The notes under the pieces: model-generated
Seen by the model: only the letters and a program-made list of their open reading frames with translations
Databases searched by the model: none
Told to the model about the DNA's origin: nothing
Translations under genes and position numbers: made by a program
In this document: piece after piece, positions 27,303 through 37,370 of the stretch
Layout: each line of letters starts with the position of its first letter
Position numbering within the stretch: position 1 is the stretch's first letter
DNA from: Acidobacteriota bacterium
Lineage (GTDB): Bacteria > Actinomycetota > Acidimicrobiia > Acidimicrobiales > RAAP-2
Length of the DNA stretch: 64,000 nucleotides
Assembly: GCA_028873575.1 (NCBI GenBank)
Contig: JAGWHY010000002.1
Coordinates: forward strand, 1-64,000
Direction: 5' to 3'

Positions 27303-28099
27303 TTGAGTTCCAGGTCCGCGACGAGAGCTCGATGATCACTGCCGACGTCTCGGGCGAAGCCCTTCGTCACGCGCCAAGGACCTCTCGCGAAGAGGTGGTC
27401 GATCTGTGAGTGTGGTCGACGGGCCGGCCAGGTGCGCGCGCGCACGAGGGAGTGCCAGCCCGGGAGTATGACGCGCAGGACGGGTCCCCACGCGTTGAAG
27501 TCGCCGCCCAACAGCGTGGGTAACGGTGGCTCGAGGGCGTCGAGGTAGCGCCCGATCACGCGGTACTGATGGCGCGAGCCGTGGCTGAGGTGCGCGCCGT
27601 GCACCCCGGCGACCCAAAACGAACCGGCCCCACCGGTCACGCGCGCGAGCACCAGCGCGCGAGTCACGCGTTCACGGCGCAGACGTCCCAAGGGGAAGAC
27701 GCGCGTCTCTTCGATCGGCAGTCGCGTCACGACGCCTAGTCCCCACTGGCCCGGTTCGAGGTTGGTGGCCGCGGCGCGGGTGCGCTGCTGGGCGCGACTC
27801 AGACGTCGGTGTTCTTGGAAGAAGAGTCCTCGCTCCCCGTTGAGGTGCGCCAGGGCCGGTTGCCAGCGCCGGCCGGGAGCCCCCGAAGTGTTGCGTTCGG
27901 CGTGGGCGAGGGGCGCGAAGACGCCCTCGTAGCCGCCGCGTTGACGTAGTTCGTCAAAGAGGTCCGGGCCAGAATCGCCGCGCCAGAGCTCGGGCAAGAT
28001 CAACACGTCCGCGTCGAGATTAATGGCGTGCTCGACGGCGCGGGTGGGTCGGCCCCACCCGTCAACCCCGGCGTGGAGATTCAGGGTCGCCACGCGCAC
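27299..28099 (-). CDS. Endonuclease/exonuclease/phosphatase family protein
   Basis: MRVATLNLHAG, GVHGAHLSH, LLGGDFNAWGP, SQIDHLFARG, GSDHRALVADL. Confidence 0.88.
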   Translation of the reverse strand: MRVATLNLHAGVDGWGRPTRAVEHAINLDADVLILPELWRGDSGPDLFDELRQRGGYEGVFAPLAHAERNTSGAPGRRWQPALAHLNGERGLFFQEHRRLSRAQQRTRAAATNLEPGQWGLGVVTRLPIEETRVFPLGRLRRERVTRALVLARVTGGAGSFWVAGVHGAHLSHGSRHQYRVIGRYLDALEPPLPTLLGGDFNAWGPVLRVILPGWHSLVRARTWPARRPHSQIDHLFARGPWRVTKGFARDVGSDHRALVADLELN

Positions 28100-28146
28100 C
28101 GAGACAGGCTACCGAGGATGAACGGGCGGTGTGGCAATCTCTACGG

Positions 28147-28953
28147 GTGGATTCCGTCGACCTGACCTATGGCCCGCGACTTTGGTGGGTCGACGCGTTT
28201 ATTGGCGAACACGAGCACGGCAATCCGGCCGTGGTCATACTCCTCGAGCGTCCGCTGCCCGACGACGAGCTCCAGCAAATCGCCCACGAGATGGGCGTCT
28301 CCGAGACCGCGTTCGTTCGCCGCGTGGGCGACCAGTGGTCGTTGCGGTGGTTTACGCCGACGACCGAAGTCGACCTCTGCGGGCACGCGACCTTGGCGAC
28401 CATTCACGTGTTGGCACGCGAACTAGCCGTACCGACCAGTGAGTTCTACTTTCAAACCCGCGCGGGGGTCTTGTCGGGTCGCGCGCTGCGCGACGGACTC
28501 CTCGGCATGGACCTGCCACGGAGTTACGTGGAACCGGTCGACGCGGCCGTGCTCGGGGGCGCCCTCGGCGAGGTGCGCGAGGTCTTTCAGGCGGGGGCCC
28601 AGAGCGTCATCGCGGTCGTCGAGAACTACGAGACACTCTGCGGACTGACGATTAACCCCATTGATCTCTTCTTCGTGCCGGGATCTCTGGTCGTGGCGGT
28701 CTGCGAGGGCGGTCCGGGCGTCGACGCCTCCATTCGGGTCTTCGCGCCGCGACTCGGTCTCGGCGAGGATCACGTCACGGGAAGCGCCATGTGCGCACTC
28801 GCGCCGTGGTGGATGGAGCGCTCCGGCTCACCCACGCTGTCGGTACGCCAGGCCAGCGCGCGTGGTGGGGTCATGCACGCTCGACTGTTCGAGCGCAACG
28901 TCGAGATCGCGGGACTAGCGCGAACCTTTTTCGGGGGCGAACTTCGGGTATGA
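28147..28953 (+). CDS. PhzF-family isomerase-like protein
   Basis: WWVDAFIGEHEHGNPAVVIL, AHEMGVSETAFV, RWFTPTTEVDLCGHATLATIHVL, DHVTGSAMCALAPWW. Confidence 0.88.
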   Translation: MDSVDLTYGPRLWWVDAFIGEHEHGNPAVVILLERPLPDDELQQIAHEMGVSETAFVRRVGDQWSLRWFTPTTEVDLCGHATLATIHVLARELAVPTSEFYFQTRAGVLSGRALRDGLLGMDLPRSYVEPVDAAVLGGALGEVREVFQAGAQSVIAVVENYETLCGLTINPIDLFFVPGSLVVAVCEGGPGVDASIRVFAPRLGLGEDHVTGSAMCALAPWWMERSGSPTLSVRQASARGGVMHARLFERNVEIAGLARTFFGGELRV

Positions 28954-29618
28954 GCGTGGAACTGCCGGGCGAGCGTACGCGGCTGCGCCGTCTTCCCGAA
29001 AAGGCGCGCTACGACGAAGCCACCCTTCACGCCGTTTTGGACGAGGCGCCCTTTGTGCACGTGTGCGCCACCGTCGACGGTCTCGCGAGTGCTCTGGCGA
29101 CGTTGCACGTCCGCGAGGCGTCTTCGCTCTACCTGCACGGAAGCCAATCAAACGCCCTGCTGCGCGCGGCCCTCGCCCAGGAGCGCGCCGTAGTGACCGC
29201 GACGATCTACGACGGACTACGCCTCGCGCGTAGTGGCTTCGAGTCGTCGGTGGCGTATCGTTCGGTGGTCGCGATCGGACCGTGTCGCGAGGTCGACGAT
29301 CTCGACGAGAAACGTCGCGTACTCGACCTACTCGTCGATCACGCGCTGCCCGGCCGAGCGAGCGAGGTGCGACCCGCCACGGAGCGCGAGTTACGGCTGA
29401 CGCTGGTGGTGGCACTGGCCATCGTTGAGGCGTCCGTCAAAGTCTCCGAGGGTCCGACGGACGACGACGAGGACGACCTCGCGTTGGAGGTGTGGGGTGG
29501 GCTGGTGCCGGCGCGCCTGGTCTACGACGCGCCGGTGGGTGACGGCCGTGGGGCTATGGCCACCGGCGCGGTGCCACTGCCGGCGTCGCTGCGGCGATTG
29601 GGCGCGACGCGTGACTGA
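28950..29618 (+). CDS. Pyridoxamine 5'-phosphate oxidase-like FMN-binding protein
   Basis: MSVELPGERTRLRRLPEKARYDEATLHAVLDEAPFVHVCATVDG...LYLHGSQSNALLRAAL. Confidence 0.82.
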   Translation: MSVELPGERTRLRRLPEKARYDEATLHAVLDEAPFVHVCATVDGLASALATLHVREASSLYLHGSQSNALLRAALAQERAVVTATIYDGLRLARSGFESSVAYRSVVAIGPCREVDDLDEKRRVLDLLVDHALPGRASEVRPATERELRLTLVVALAIVEASVKVSEGPTDDDEDDLALEVWGGLVPARLVYDAPVGDGRGAMATGAVPLPASLRRLGATRD

Positions 29619-30162
29619 CCTCGGGGCACTTCGCGCGGCGTTGGTCGCGATTGACCCCGTTGACGAGCGTGAACGAGTCTCCCGGGCGGCGACGTTCGAG
29701 CGACTGGATTGGGGTGACGACGTCTTCGCCGAGCGCGCGCACGATCACCACGTGACGTCGTCGGCCTTCGTGGTGTCACGTCGCGGCGTCATCTTGCATC
29801 GCCACCGTCGATTGGGTATTTGGGTCCAGCCCGGTGGTCACGTCGACCCGGGCGAAACGCCCGAAGCGGCGGCGGCGCGTGAAACGCTCGAAGAGACGGG
29901 ACTCGTCGCTCGACACCTCGAGCCGTCGGTCCTCTTTCACGTCGACGTCCACCCGGGACCGCGCGGTCACACGCACTACGACCTCCGTTACCTACTGGTG
30001 GCCGCGCCCGTCGACCCGAGCCCACCGCCCAACGAGAGTCCCGACGTGTTCTGGTTCGCGCCCGAGGAGGCGCTCACCCGCGCCGAACCCGCGCTCGCGC
30101 CCGCGTTAGCGAAGCTCTTCGCCTCGGACCATTTCGCGCGCGTGCGAGACTTTGACGCGTGA
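29611..30162 (+). CDS. NUDIX hydrolase
   Basis: GGHVDPGETPEAAAARETLEETGL Nudix box. Confidence 0.93.
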   Translation: MTDLGALRAALVAIDPVDERERVSRAATFERLDWGDDVFAERAHDHHVTSSAFVVSRRGVILHRHRRLGIWVQPGGHVDPGETPEAAAARETLEETGLVARHLEPSVLFHVDVHPGPRGHTHYDLRYLLVAAPVDPSPPPNESPDVFWFAPEEALTRAEPALAPALAKLFASDHFARVRDFDA

Positions 30163-30869
30163 GTGATCTCGAGGCGCTACGTGCGTTGATGGAGGCCGAT
30201 CGATGGATTGAGCGGGTGGTGGGTCAACGTAGTCACCTACCCGAACTCAGTGAATTGGCGTCGGTGGAAGAGGAGCTGCGAGCCATGGCGCAGCAGTTGC
30301 GCGCGGGTGACGAGGTCCTCGCGCCCCTTCGCGCGGCGGCCGATGAGGCGGCGCGCGAGTCCGAGCGTTTACGAAGCCGCCAGGACACCTTGCGGGCGAA
30401 ACTCGACGCCTCTACCGCGAACGCCCGCGAGCTCACCGCACTCCAGCACGAGCTTGATTCGGTCGGCACGATGCTTCGCGCGAGTGAAGATCACGAACTC
30501 GATCTCATGAGTGAGCTCGAGCCGCTCGAATCGACGCGGGCGGACTTGACCGCGAACGCGCAACCCCTGGCGGCGCGTCGCGGCGAACTACGCGCGACGA
30601 TTGACGCACTGCAAGCCACGCTCGACGAGGAGCTGCGCGCGTTGCGTGACGACCGCGAGGTTCGCGCGTCGGCGCTGCGTCGTGAACTGCGCGTTCTCTA
30701 CGACGCGGCGCTCGCGCGCGCCGGCGGCTCGGGCGCCGCGCAGGTTATCGAGGGGCGCTGTGACGGATGTCGTCTCGCGCTCGCGCCACTCGACCTCGAT
30801 CACTGGCGTCAGCGGGCCCACGATTTGACCTTCGCGTGTCCCGAGTGTGGGCGCGTACTACTTCCGTGA
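30159..30869 (+). CDS. Coiled-coil plus C4 zinc-ribbon protein (DUF164-like)
   Basis: Long helical region then GRCDGCRLAL ... FACPECGRVLLP. Confidence 0.85.
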   Translation: MSDLEALRALMEADRWIERVVGQRSHLPELSELASVEEELRAMAQQLRAGDEVLAPLRAAADEAARESERLRSRQDTLRAKLDASTANARELTALQHELDSVGTMLRASEDHELDLMSELEPLESTRADLTANAQPLAARRGELRATIDALQATLDEELRALRDDREVRASALRRELRVLYDAALARAGGSGAAQVIEGRCDGCRLALAPLDLDHWRQRAHDLTFACPECGRVLLP

Positions 30870-31495
30870 TTATCTTCATTCGCCACGGGCAAACGACGAC
30901 GAACGCGCAAGGCCTCTTGGTCGGACGCAGTGACCCTGATCTCACCGCGTTCGGCGAGCGCCAGGCCGTGGCTCTGCGTGAAGCGCTCGACGGCGTGCAA
31001 GAGGTCTGGACCTCGCCACTGTCGCGAGCTCGACGCACGGCGGCGCTGGCGCTGCCGCACTTGCGCGCGGTCGTGAACGACGCCTTCATTGAGGTTGACT
31101 ACGGCCACTGGGATGGACGGTCGCTTAAGGAGGTCTCCGGCGAGCAGTGGCGGGCCTTCGAGCACGACCACGACGTCGCCTTCGACGGGGGAGAGTCGCT
31201 CGCGGCGGTAGACGCGCGCGTGCATAACGCTCTCGACGCGCTCCTCGCGGACGCCGGGAGCTATCTGCACCGAAGCGACGAGCATCTCGCGATCGTCAGT
31301 CACGTGTCACCGATCAAATCGGCGACGACGTGGGCGCTCGGGGTGTCGGGTTCGGTCGCGTGGCGCACGCGACTCGACAACGCCTCGTTGACGACGATTG
31401 GGGTTCGATCGGGAACGCCGTCGCTCGTGCGATTCAACGCCGTCGTCCCGGTACGCGACGACGTTCACGAACAACGAAGCCCGTCTGCTTCGTGA
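30866..31495 (+). CDS. Histidine phosphatase family protein
   Basis: GTG start; IIFIRHGQTTTNAQGLLVGRSDPDLTAFGERQA; AIVSHVSPIKS. Confidence 0.92.
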   Translation: MIIFIRHGQTTTNAQGLLVGRSDPDLTAFGERQAVALREALDGVQEVWTSPLSRARRTAALALPHLRAVVNDAFIEVDYGHWDGRSLKEVSGEQWRAFEHDHDVAFDGGESLAAVDARVHNALDALLADAGSYLHRSDEHLAIVSHVSPIKSATTWALGVSGSVAWRTRLDNASLTTIGVRSGTPSLVRFNAVVPVRDDVHEQRSPSAS

Positions 31496-31510
31496 CGAAA
31501 CAGACGGGCT
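31478..31510 (+). terminator. Terminator-like hairpin overlapping the phosphatase stop codon
   Basis: AGCCCGTCTG-loop-CAGACGGGCT. Confidence 0.65.
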
Positions 31511-31619
31511 CTCGATGTTTGGCCCCCCCAGCCAATAACGAAAAAAATACCCCGACGGCGACCATTAGAGTAAATCGGGAGGCGCGCAATCGAGGGATTG
31601 TGAGCAATTTCACATAGGA

Positions 31620-32609
31620 GTGACGGTGAATCGACGACGTCTGGGACAGGGATTAGAGGTCTCCGAGCAGGGACTGGGCTGCATGGGGATGAGTGAGTTC
31701 TACGGCGTTGGCGACGACGCGGAGTCCATCGCGACGATCCACGAAGCCCTCGACGCCGGCGTCAATTTCCTCGACACGGCCGACATGTACGGCCCCTTCG
31801 TCAACGAAGAGTTGGTGGGGCGCGCGATTAAGGGCCGTCGCGAGGAGGTCGTCCTCGCCACCAAGTTCGGTAATCAACGCGGCGAGGACGGGTCGTTCAT
31901 CGGTATCAACGGCTCACCGGAGTACGTCGTCGCGGCCTGTGACGCGTCGCTGCGGCGACTGGGCGTGGAGTACATCGACCTCTACTACCAGCACCGCGTC
32001 GACCGTGAAGTCCCGGTGGAGGAGACCTGGGGCGCGATGAAGTCGCTCGTCGAGGCGGGCAAAGTCCGTCACCTCGGGATCTCCGAGGCCTCCGTCGCGA
32101 CGATTGAGCGCGCTCACGCGGTGCACCCGGTGTGCGCGCTCCAGAGTGAGTACTCGCTGTGGTCGCGCGACCCCGAAGACGGGGTGCTCGACGCCTGTCG
32201 CCGGTTGGGCATTGGTTTCGTGGCCTACAGTCCACTCGGTCGAGGATTTTTGACTGGTGAGTCGGCGAATCGTGAAGCCACCACCGAGGGTGACTACCGC
32301 AAGAATCACCCGCGCTTTAGTGGCGAGGCGTACGCGCACAACTTGGCGTTGGTGAAGAACCTCGAGGCGTTGGCGGGGGCCAAGGGCGTCAGCGTGGCCC
32401 AGTTGGCGCTGGCGTGGGTGCTCTCACGCGGCGAGGACGTGGTGGCCATTCCCGGCACCAAGCGTCGCAAGTGGCTGCGCGAGAACGTCGCCGCGAGCGC
32501 GCTGTGCCTCAGTGACCAAGACGTCGCGGACCTGGAGCGGGCCGTGCCACGAAGTGCCGTCGCCGGCGATCGCTACCACGCCGCTGGGATGCGCACCATC
32601 AATGGCTAG
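31620..32609 (+). CDS. Aldo/keto reductase
   Basis: [58 protein letters not shown]. Confidence 0.93.
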   Translation: MTVNRRRLGQGLEVSEQGLGCMGMSEFYGVGDDAESIATIHEALDAGVNFLDTADMYGPFVNEELVGRAIKGRREEVVLATKFGNQRGEDGSFIGINGSPEYVVAACDASLRRLGVEYIDLYYQHRVDREVPVEETWGAMKSLVEAGKVRHLGISEASVATIERAHAVHPVCALQSEYSLWSRDPEDGVLDACRRLGIGFVAYSPLGRGFLTGESANREATTEGDYRKNHPRFSGEAYAHNLALVKNLEALAGAKGVSVAQLALAWVLSRGEDVVAIPGTKRRKWLRENVAASALCLSDQDVADLERAVPRSAVAGDRYHAAGMRTING

Positions 32610-34183
32610 GCCGGCTGATTGAGCGACACCACGTCGTCGCACCACTCGCGCACGAGCGGGTCGTGGGTGGCGACGACAACGCTCACGCCAAGATCGGCCA
32701 GTACGTCCAGGACGAACGTCGTTTCGCGAGTGCCGAGCCCGGCGGTGGGCTCGTCCAAAATCACGACCCTGGGACGCGTCACCAAGGCCCGCACGATCGC
32801 GACGCGCGCTAACTCGCCGCGCGAGAGATCGTCGAACCAGGTGTCGGGCGTGGCGCGCAGGCCCAATCGTTCTAGGAGTGCCAGCGCCGCTGACGCGTCG
32901 CCACGTCCGAGCGTGGCGACGTCGACGGCGTAGCCGCGCGAGAACCCCGGTTCACTGGGCACGTACGCCAGGTGCGCGCGCAGTTCACCTTCGTCCAGCT
33001 CGCACACGTCAACGCCACCGAATCGCACGTAGCCCGATCGTGGCGCGTCGAGTCCGGCGAGGGTGCGCAGCAGCGTCGACTTACCGGTTCCCGACGCTCC
33101 CGTGACGGCGACCCGGCGACCCGGAGGCAGAGAGAACGTGAGGTCGGCCACGAGCACGCGGTCGTCTTCCGCGACGGTGAGGGACTCGACGCTGAGAACG
33201 ACGTCTCCGGACCAGCGCGCGGCGCCTCGGGACCGGCCGTCGTCCAGGGCCTCGAGCCGTTCGGCACCGCCGCTGACCGCCACGAGGGCCTCAAAACCGG
33301 CGCGCAGTACGTTGAGTGATTCGAGAATCGTCACGCAGTAGGCCGCCACGACGACGCTCCATAGCGGCGCGGCGCGTGGGTGTTCAATTAACGCCGTGAC
33401 ACTCAGCGCGCCGGCGAGTGCGACGACGAGTCCCGTACCGAGGCGCGTGCGTCTGGCTCGCCCCTCCGCGTGGGCGAGGGGACGTTCCACGCGCGCGAGG
33501 CGCGCGCGTGCTTCGTCCTCGCGTCCGAGTAACGAAAGCTCGGGGGTGACGGCACCGAGCTCCAAGAGTTCCGCGCGGTACCTGGCGCGCGCGCGGCGCA
33601 ACACGCGGTCGCGTCGGAGCGCCTCACGCGTCACCAACCACAGCGCGCCCACGGCGAGCACTTGCACGATCAACAGTTCCAGCGCGACGGGCCACCACGC
33701 ACCCCGGGGAGCTAGGAGCGCGACGATGACGTCGCCGAGAAGGAGTACGACGGACGTGTCGATCAACGGGATGACGCCGCGCAGCCACAGACTTTGGAGT
33801 TCGTCGGTGTCGCGTAGGGAACGTTCGAGAACGTCGCCGAGAGCGAAGTGGCGCCAACGTGCGTAGTCGAGCGCGCCCACGCGTCGCACGAGCCACCGCC
33901 GCCAAGTCGTGACGGCGTCGTAGCCGAGGCGATGTCCGCTCATGCGCTCGGCGAAGCGCAGGGGTGAACGGGCGAAGGCGACCAGTTCAATCGCGACCAG
34001 GGCGACCGCGACCGCGCGAAGACCGGGCCGGTGCGCGCTCTCGACCAAGAGCCCCACCGCGCCGACCAACAGCGCCACGTTCGCGACGCTGGCCACGGCG
34101 CCGTTGAGAAGCGCCTTCACCAGCGCGCGAGGAGATGGTTGGGCTCGTCGGAGCCATCGTCCGAGGGTGGAGGACGCGGTCAT
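32606..34183 (-). CDS. ABC exporter fusion protein (CydC-like)
   Basis: TM domain; [44 protein letters not shown]. Confidence 0.8.
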   Translation of the reverse strand: MTASSTLGRWLRRAQPSPRALVKALLNGAVASVANVALLVGAVGLLVESAHRPGLRAVAVALVAIELVAFARSPLRFAERMSGHRLGYDAVTTWRRWLVRRVGALDYARWRHFALGDVLERSLRDTDELQSLWLRGVIPLIDTSVVLLLGDVIVALLAPRGAWWPVALELLIVQVLAVGALWLVTREALRRDRVLRRARARYRAELLELGAVTPELSLLGREDEARARLARVERPLAHAEGRARRTRLGTGLVVALAGALSVTALIEHPRAAPLWSVVVAAYCVTILESLNVLRAGFEALVAVSGGAERLEALDDGRSRGAARWSGDVVLSVESLTVAEDDRVLVADLTFSLPPGRRVAVTGASGTGKSTLLRTLAGLDAPRSGYVRFGGVDVCELDEGELRAHLAYVPSEPGFSRGYAVDVATLGRGDASAALALLERLGLRATPDTWFDDLSRGELARVAIVRALVTRPRVVILDEPTAGLGTRETTFVLDVLADLGVSVVVATHDPLVREWCDDVVSLNQPA

Positions 34184-35715
34184 GGACTCATCTCCAGGTG
34201 AAGCGTCGGGGAGGTCAGCAGCGGTCGGTCCACGCTGGCCTCAATAATCGTGAGCGTCGTTCTTCGTTCGAGCGCGCGTCGCACGGCTTGGCGGCTGGTC
34301 TCGTCGAGGAGTCCCGCGACGTCGTCGATCACGAGCGTGGCGACGCCCTGCAGTAACGCGCGCGCGAGAACCACGCGAATTCGTTCACCGTCGCTCAAGC
34401 CCCGTCCGTCGGCGAGGAGTACCCGCGAGAGATCGCTGAACCTCTCGCCGTCGAGACCAAGTTCACGAAGTACGCCGTGCACGGCGTCGTCGTCGACAGG
34501 CTGACCCAGCGTCAAGTTTTCGCGCAGCGATCCCGACACGAGCCGGCTGTTCGCGCGCACGACGCCCACCCCCGTCGCGGGACGAAGGACGACGCCCGAG
34601 AGAGCGTCGCGCCACCCGAGCAACGTCTCGAGCAAGGTGGTTTTGCCGACGCCCGAGGGACCGCTGATCACGACCCGCGCGCCGTGATCAGCGCGCAGCG
34701 ACACGGGGTGAGGATTGGTCGAGGTGACCAGGTCGCGCGCGTCGAAGATGGTCTGACCCGCGTCGCGCGCGGTCACGGGTGACGTCAGTAGCCGCGCCGC
34801 GCGCGACGCGTCGTCGCGGCGATGAAATTCAACGCCGTAGCGGCGAATCGCGCCGAAGAGCTCGGCCGTCGCGAAGACCGCGATGAGGGCGCGTACCAGC
34901 GAGATGCGCCCACCCAGGAGGGCGAAGCCGACGACCATCGCGACGAGACCGACGCTGACGCCACTCAAGAACTCGGTAACCAGTGACGATTCGAGCGCGA
35001 CGCGAATCGCGCCTAAGGCGGCTTGGTGCTCGCGGTCGGAGTACGCGCCAATCTCGCGCGCTCCGTAGTCGAGCGCGCCGAGTCCTCGAAGTTCTGGGGC
35101 GTGTCGCAACACCTCGAGCTGGCGCGCCTCGAGTTGATCGCGGCGACGTTGGTACTCCATCGCCAGTGCCTCGCTTCGTCGTCCGGCGCGCTGGTAGAGC
35201 GGCACCGCCACCGCTAAGAGTCCGAGTGTTATGGCGGTCGCCAGCCAGCCCGCACTCAGATAGAGGACGACGATGGCGAGTAACGACACGGCGGCGCTGG
35301 CGCGTAGACGAGCGAGCTCGTCGGCGCCCGCGACCTGTTCCAGGGCCCACGTGAGGTCACTTTGAGCCTCGCGACCGAGACGGGGAACCTTGAGCACGTC
35401 GAGCACCCGGTGGCGTTCGCGAGCGAGCACACGCTCACTACGACGACTACTCCACGCGTCGAGCGCCACGTTTGCCGCGCCACGTCCTACGACGACGAGG
35501 ACGAGTAGCGTCGCGCCGACGACGAAGCGACGTGAGGCCAAGTCGTTGAGCGCGACCGCGCTGAGGGCGGCGAGACTGAGGCCCGTCGCGCTCGCCACCG
35601 CGCCCACAGCGCTGGCTCCCGTAGGTGGCCGCTCACGCGCCCGCGGCGCGTCGTTCAAGTGAACCGCTCCACGTCGTCGCGGTGGGGAAGTGCCTGGGCG
35701 TCGCCGTTGAGCCAC
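34180..35715 (-). CDS. ABC exporter fusion protein (CydD-like partner)
   Basis: TM domain; ISGPSGVGKTTLLETLLG; LSDGERIRVVLARAL; Walker B VIDDVAG (Asp in place of Glu). Confidence 0.75.
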   Translation of the reverse strand: MAQRRRPGTSPPRRRGAVHLNDAPRARERPPTGASAVGAVASATGLSLAALSAVALNDLASRRFVVGATLLVLVVVGRGAANVALDAWSSRRSERVLARERHRVLDVLKVPRLGREAQSDLTWALEQVAGADELARLRASAAVSLLAIVVLYLSAGWLATAITLGLLAVAVPLYQRAGRRSEALAMEYQRRRDQLEARQLEVLRHAPELRGLGALDYGAREIGAYSDREHQAALGAIRVALESSLVTEFLSGVSVGLVAMVVGFALLGGRISLVRALIAVFATAELFGAIRRYGVEFHRRDDASRAARLLTSPVTARDAGQTIFDARDLVTSTNPHPVSLRADHGARVVISGPSGVGKTTLLETLLGWRDALSGVVLRPATGVGVVRANSRLVSGSLRENLTLGQPVDDDAVHGVLRELGLDGERFSDLSRVLLADGRGLSDGERIRVVLARALLQGVATLVIDDVAGLLDETSRQAVRRALERRTTLTIIEASVDRPLLTSPTLHLEMSP

Positions 35716-37361
35716 TCACGAAGGGCGCGCGTCGCGCGACAGTCGTCTTCGTTGTAGTCCAACAGTCGCTGGCGCGAGCGCGCCGCGGCGTCGGCGTCGG
35801 CCCCAACGGCCACCTCGTACCAGAGGATGGACGCCTCACCACTGGGGTTTTCGTCCCGCCAGGTAAAGCCGGCGGCGGTGGCGAGAGCCTTGAGTCCGAG
35901 GGGACCCTCGGTTTGCACCCGTCGCTTCACGACGTCGTGGACGTCAATCCAGCGCGGGGGTGACGCCGTGCGGAATTCCTCGAGGTCGCGCACGCTGGGC
36001 CCGTCGGCCAGTTCCGCGCGCACGGCGCGATTCATCGCGCCGTCTTCGGCGTTCGCCCAAAAGCAGTACGCGGCGAAGGACTTGCCGGCCTCGCTCGTAC
36101 GGGCTTGGAGTTCCGTCAGCCAACGCCAGAAACGAGCGAAGTTGTGAGCCTCGCGCTCTAACGTCAACGGACCCCAGTCGACGAAGGCGTGGTAGCCCTC
36201 GCGCACGCCGGCGACGGGCGTCGCGCACGTCACGACCGCACCCCAGAGGTAGGTCGCGTCTTCGTAACTCTCCATGTCGACGTCAACCTCAACGTCCGCC
36301 ACGGTGACGGCCATCTCCTCGGGCGTAACCGCGCGTAGCGGCGTGCCTACGAAGTGGGCCCGGGCGCGATACACCAGTTCGTCGAGTCGATCGAAGAAGG
36401 GGGCGAGGGTCCGTTCGAGTGACGCGTCGCCCTCGGCGGGGACCGTCGCTCGCCCGCGCGCGACGCGTGCTTTCTCGGGGTCGAGTCGGGCGAGTGCCGC
36501 GCGCGTGGCGACGCCGTGGCTCTTAAGCAGGGTCTGCTGCTCTTGGCTCGTAAAGCGTACGAGCGAGACGTCGTCGCGTTCGGACAACGTCGCTTCGCAG
36601 TGCGTCGCGAAGGGGCAATCCAAACATTCTCGGTGCCAGTAGGGCTCGGTTGGAAACGGACCGTCGTGGCTTAGCCACTGGGCGTGCGCGTTAATTGCCT
36701 CGCGTCGGATCGCGTAGAGCGCGTCGTAGGCCAACAGATTAAAGCGGGTCAAGTGGGGATCGAGCGCCGACCACCACCACAGCTGGCGCTGACGATCGAC
36801 CAGGCCGACCCGGGCGCGGTCGTCCCCGTGACCGAGAGACTCGAGGACGCGCGTCGCGTGCGCGAGCGCGATGCCCGTACGCGCGACGGTCGCGGTCGCG
36901 CGGGGCGTGACGCCACTGACGGAAAATGCGTGACTGGGCCAGGGGGCCGCGAGCGATCCTTGAAGCAGGGTGCGCGTCGTCGCCGTCTCGGTGAACTCGT
37001 GATTCTTAATCAGAAGGGGGGCGTAGGTAAAGCGGTCGTCGATTCGCCCGACCCGCACCAGCGCGTGCACGGTCGCGACGCGCCCACCCACTTCGTCGGC
37101 GGGGAGGCGCGGCATAAGGATGAGTTCCGCGCCCGTCGCGAGAAGCTCGCGGGTCTCGGCAACGTTCTTGGGTTGGCGAGCCTGCGCGTGCGCACGCGCG
37201 AGTTCGCGCGTTACTGCGTTGCGATGCGCGAGCGCAACCTCGCGACGGCGGATAATTTCGGGACGCTCGACCGGTGGCGTCACGTCAAAGGGGGCACCTC
37301 GGCTTAAGGTGACGCGATGGACGCACGCGACCAGCTCGTCGCCTCGCAGGTGGGATGTCAC
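35655..37361 (-). CDS. TM0106-family RecB-like putative nuclease
   Basis: CLDCPFATHCEA cluster-like motif, VDVDMES, DYNEDDCRATRALREWL. Confidence 0.8.
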   Translation of the reverse strand: MTSHLRGDELVACVHRVTLSRGAPFDVTPPVERPEIIRRREVALAHRNAVTRELARAHAQARQPKNVAETRELLATGAELILMPRLPADEVGGRVATVHALVRVGRIDDRFTYAPLLIKNHEFTETATTRTLLQGSLAAPWPSHAFSVSGVTPRATATVARTGIALAHATRVLESLGHGDDRARVGLVDRQRQLWWWSALDPHLTRFNLLAYDALYAIRREAINAHAQWLSHDGPFPTEPYWHRECLDCPFATHCEATLSERDDVSLVRFTSQEQQTLLKSHGVATRAALARLDPEKARVARGRATVPAEGDASLERTLAPFFDRLDELVYRARAHFVGTPLRAVTPEEMAVTVADVEVDVDMESYEDATYLWGAVVTCATPVAGVREGYHAFVDWGPLTLEREAHNFARFWRWLTELQARTSEAGKSFAAYCFWANAEDGAMNRAVRAELADGPSVRDLEEFRTASPPRWIDVHDVVKRRVQTEGPLGLKALATAAGFTWRDENPSGEASILWYEVAVGADADAAARSRQRLLDYNEDDCRATRALREWLNGDAQALPHRDDVERFT

Positions 37362-37370
37362 GGGAAAAGC

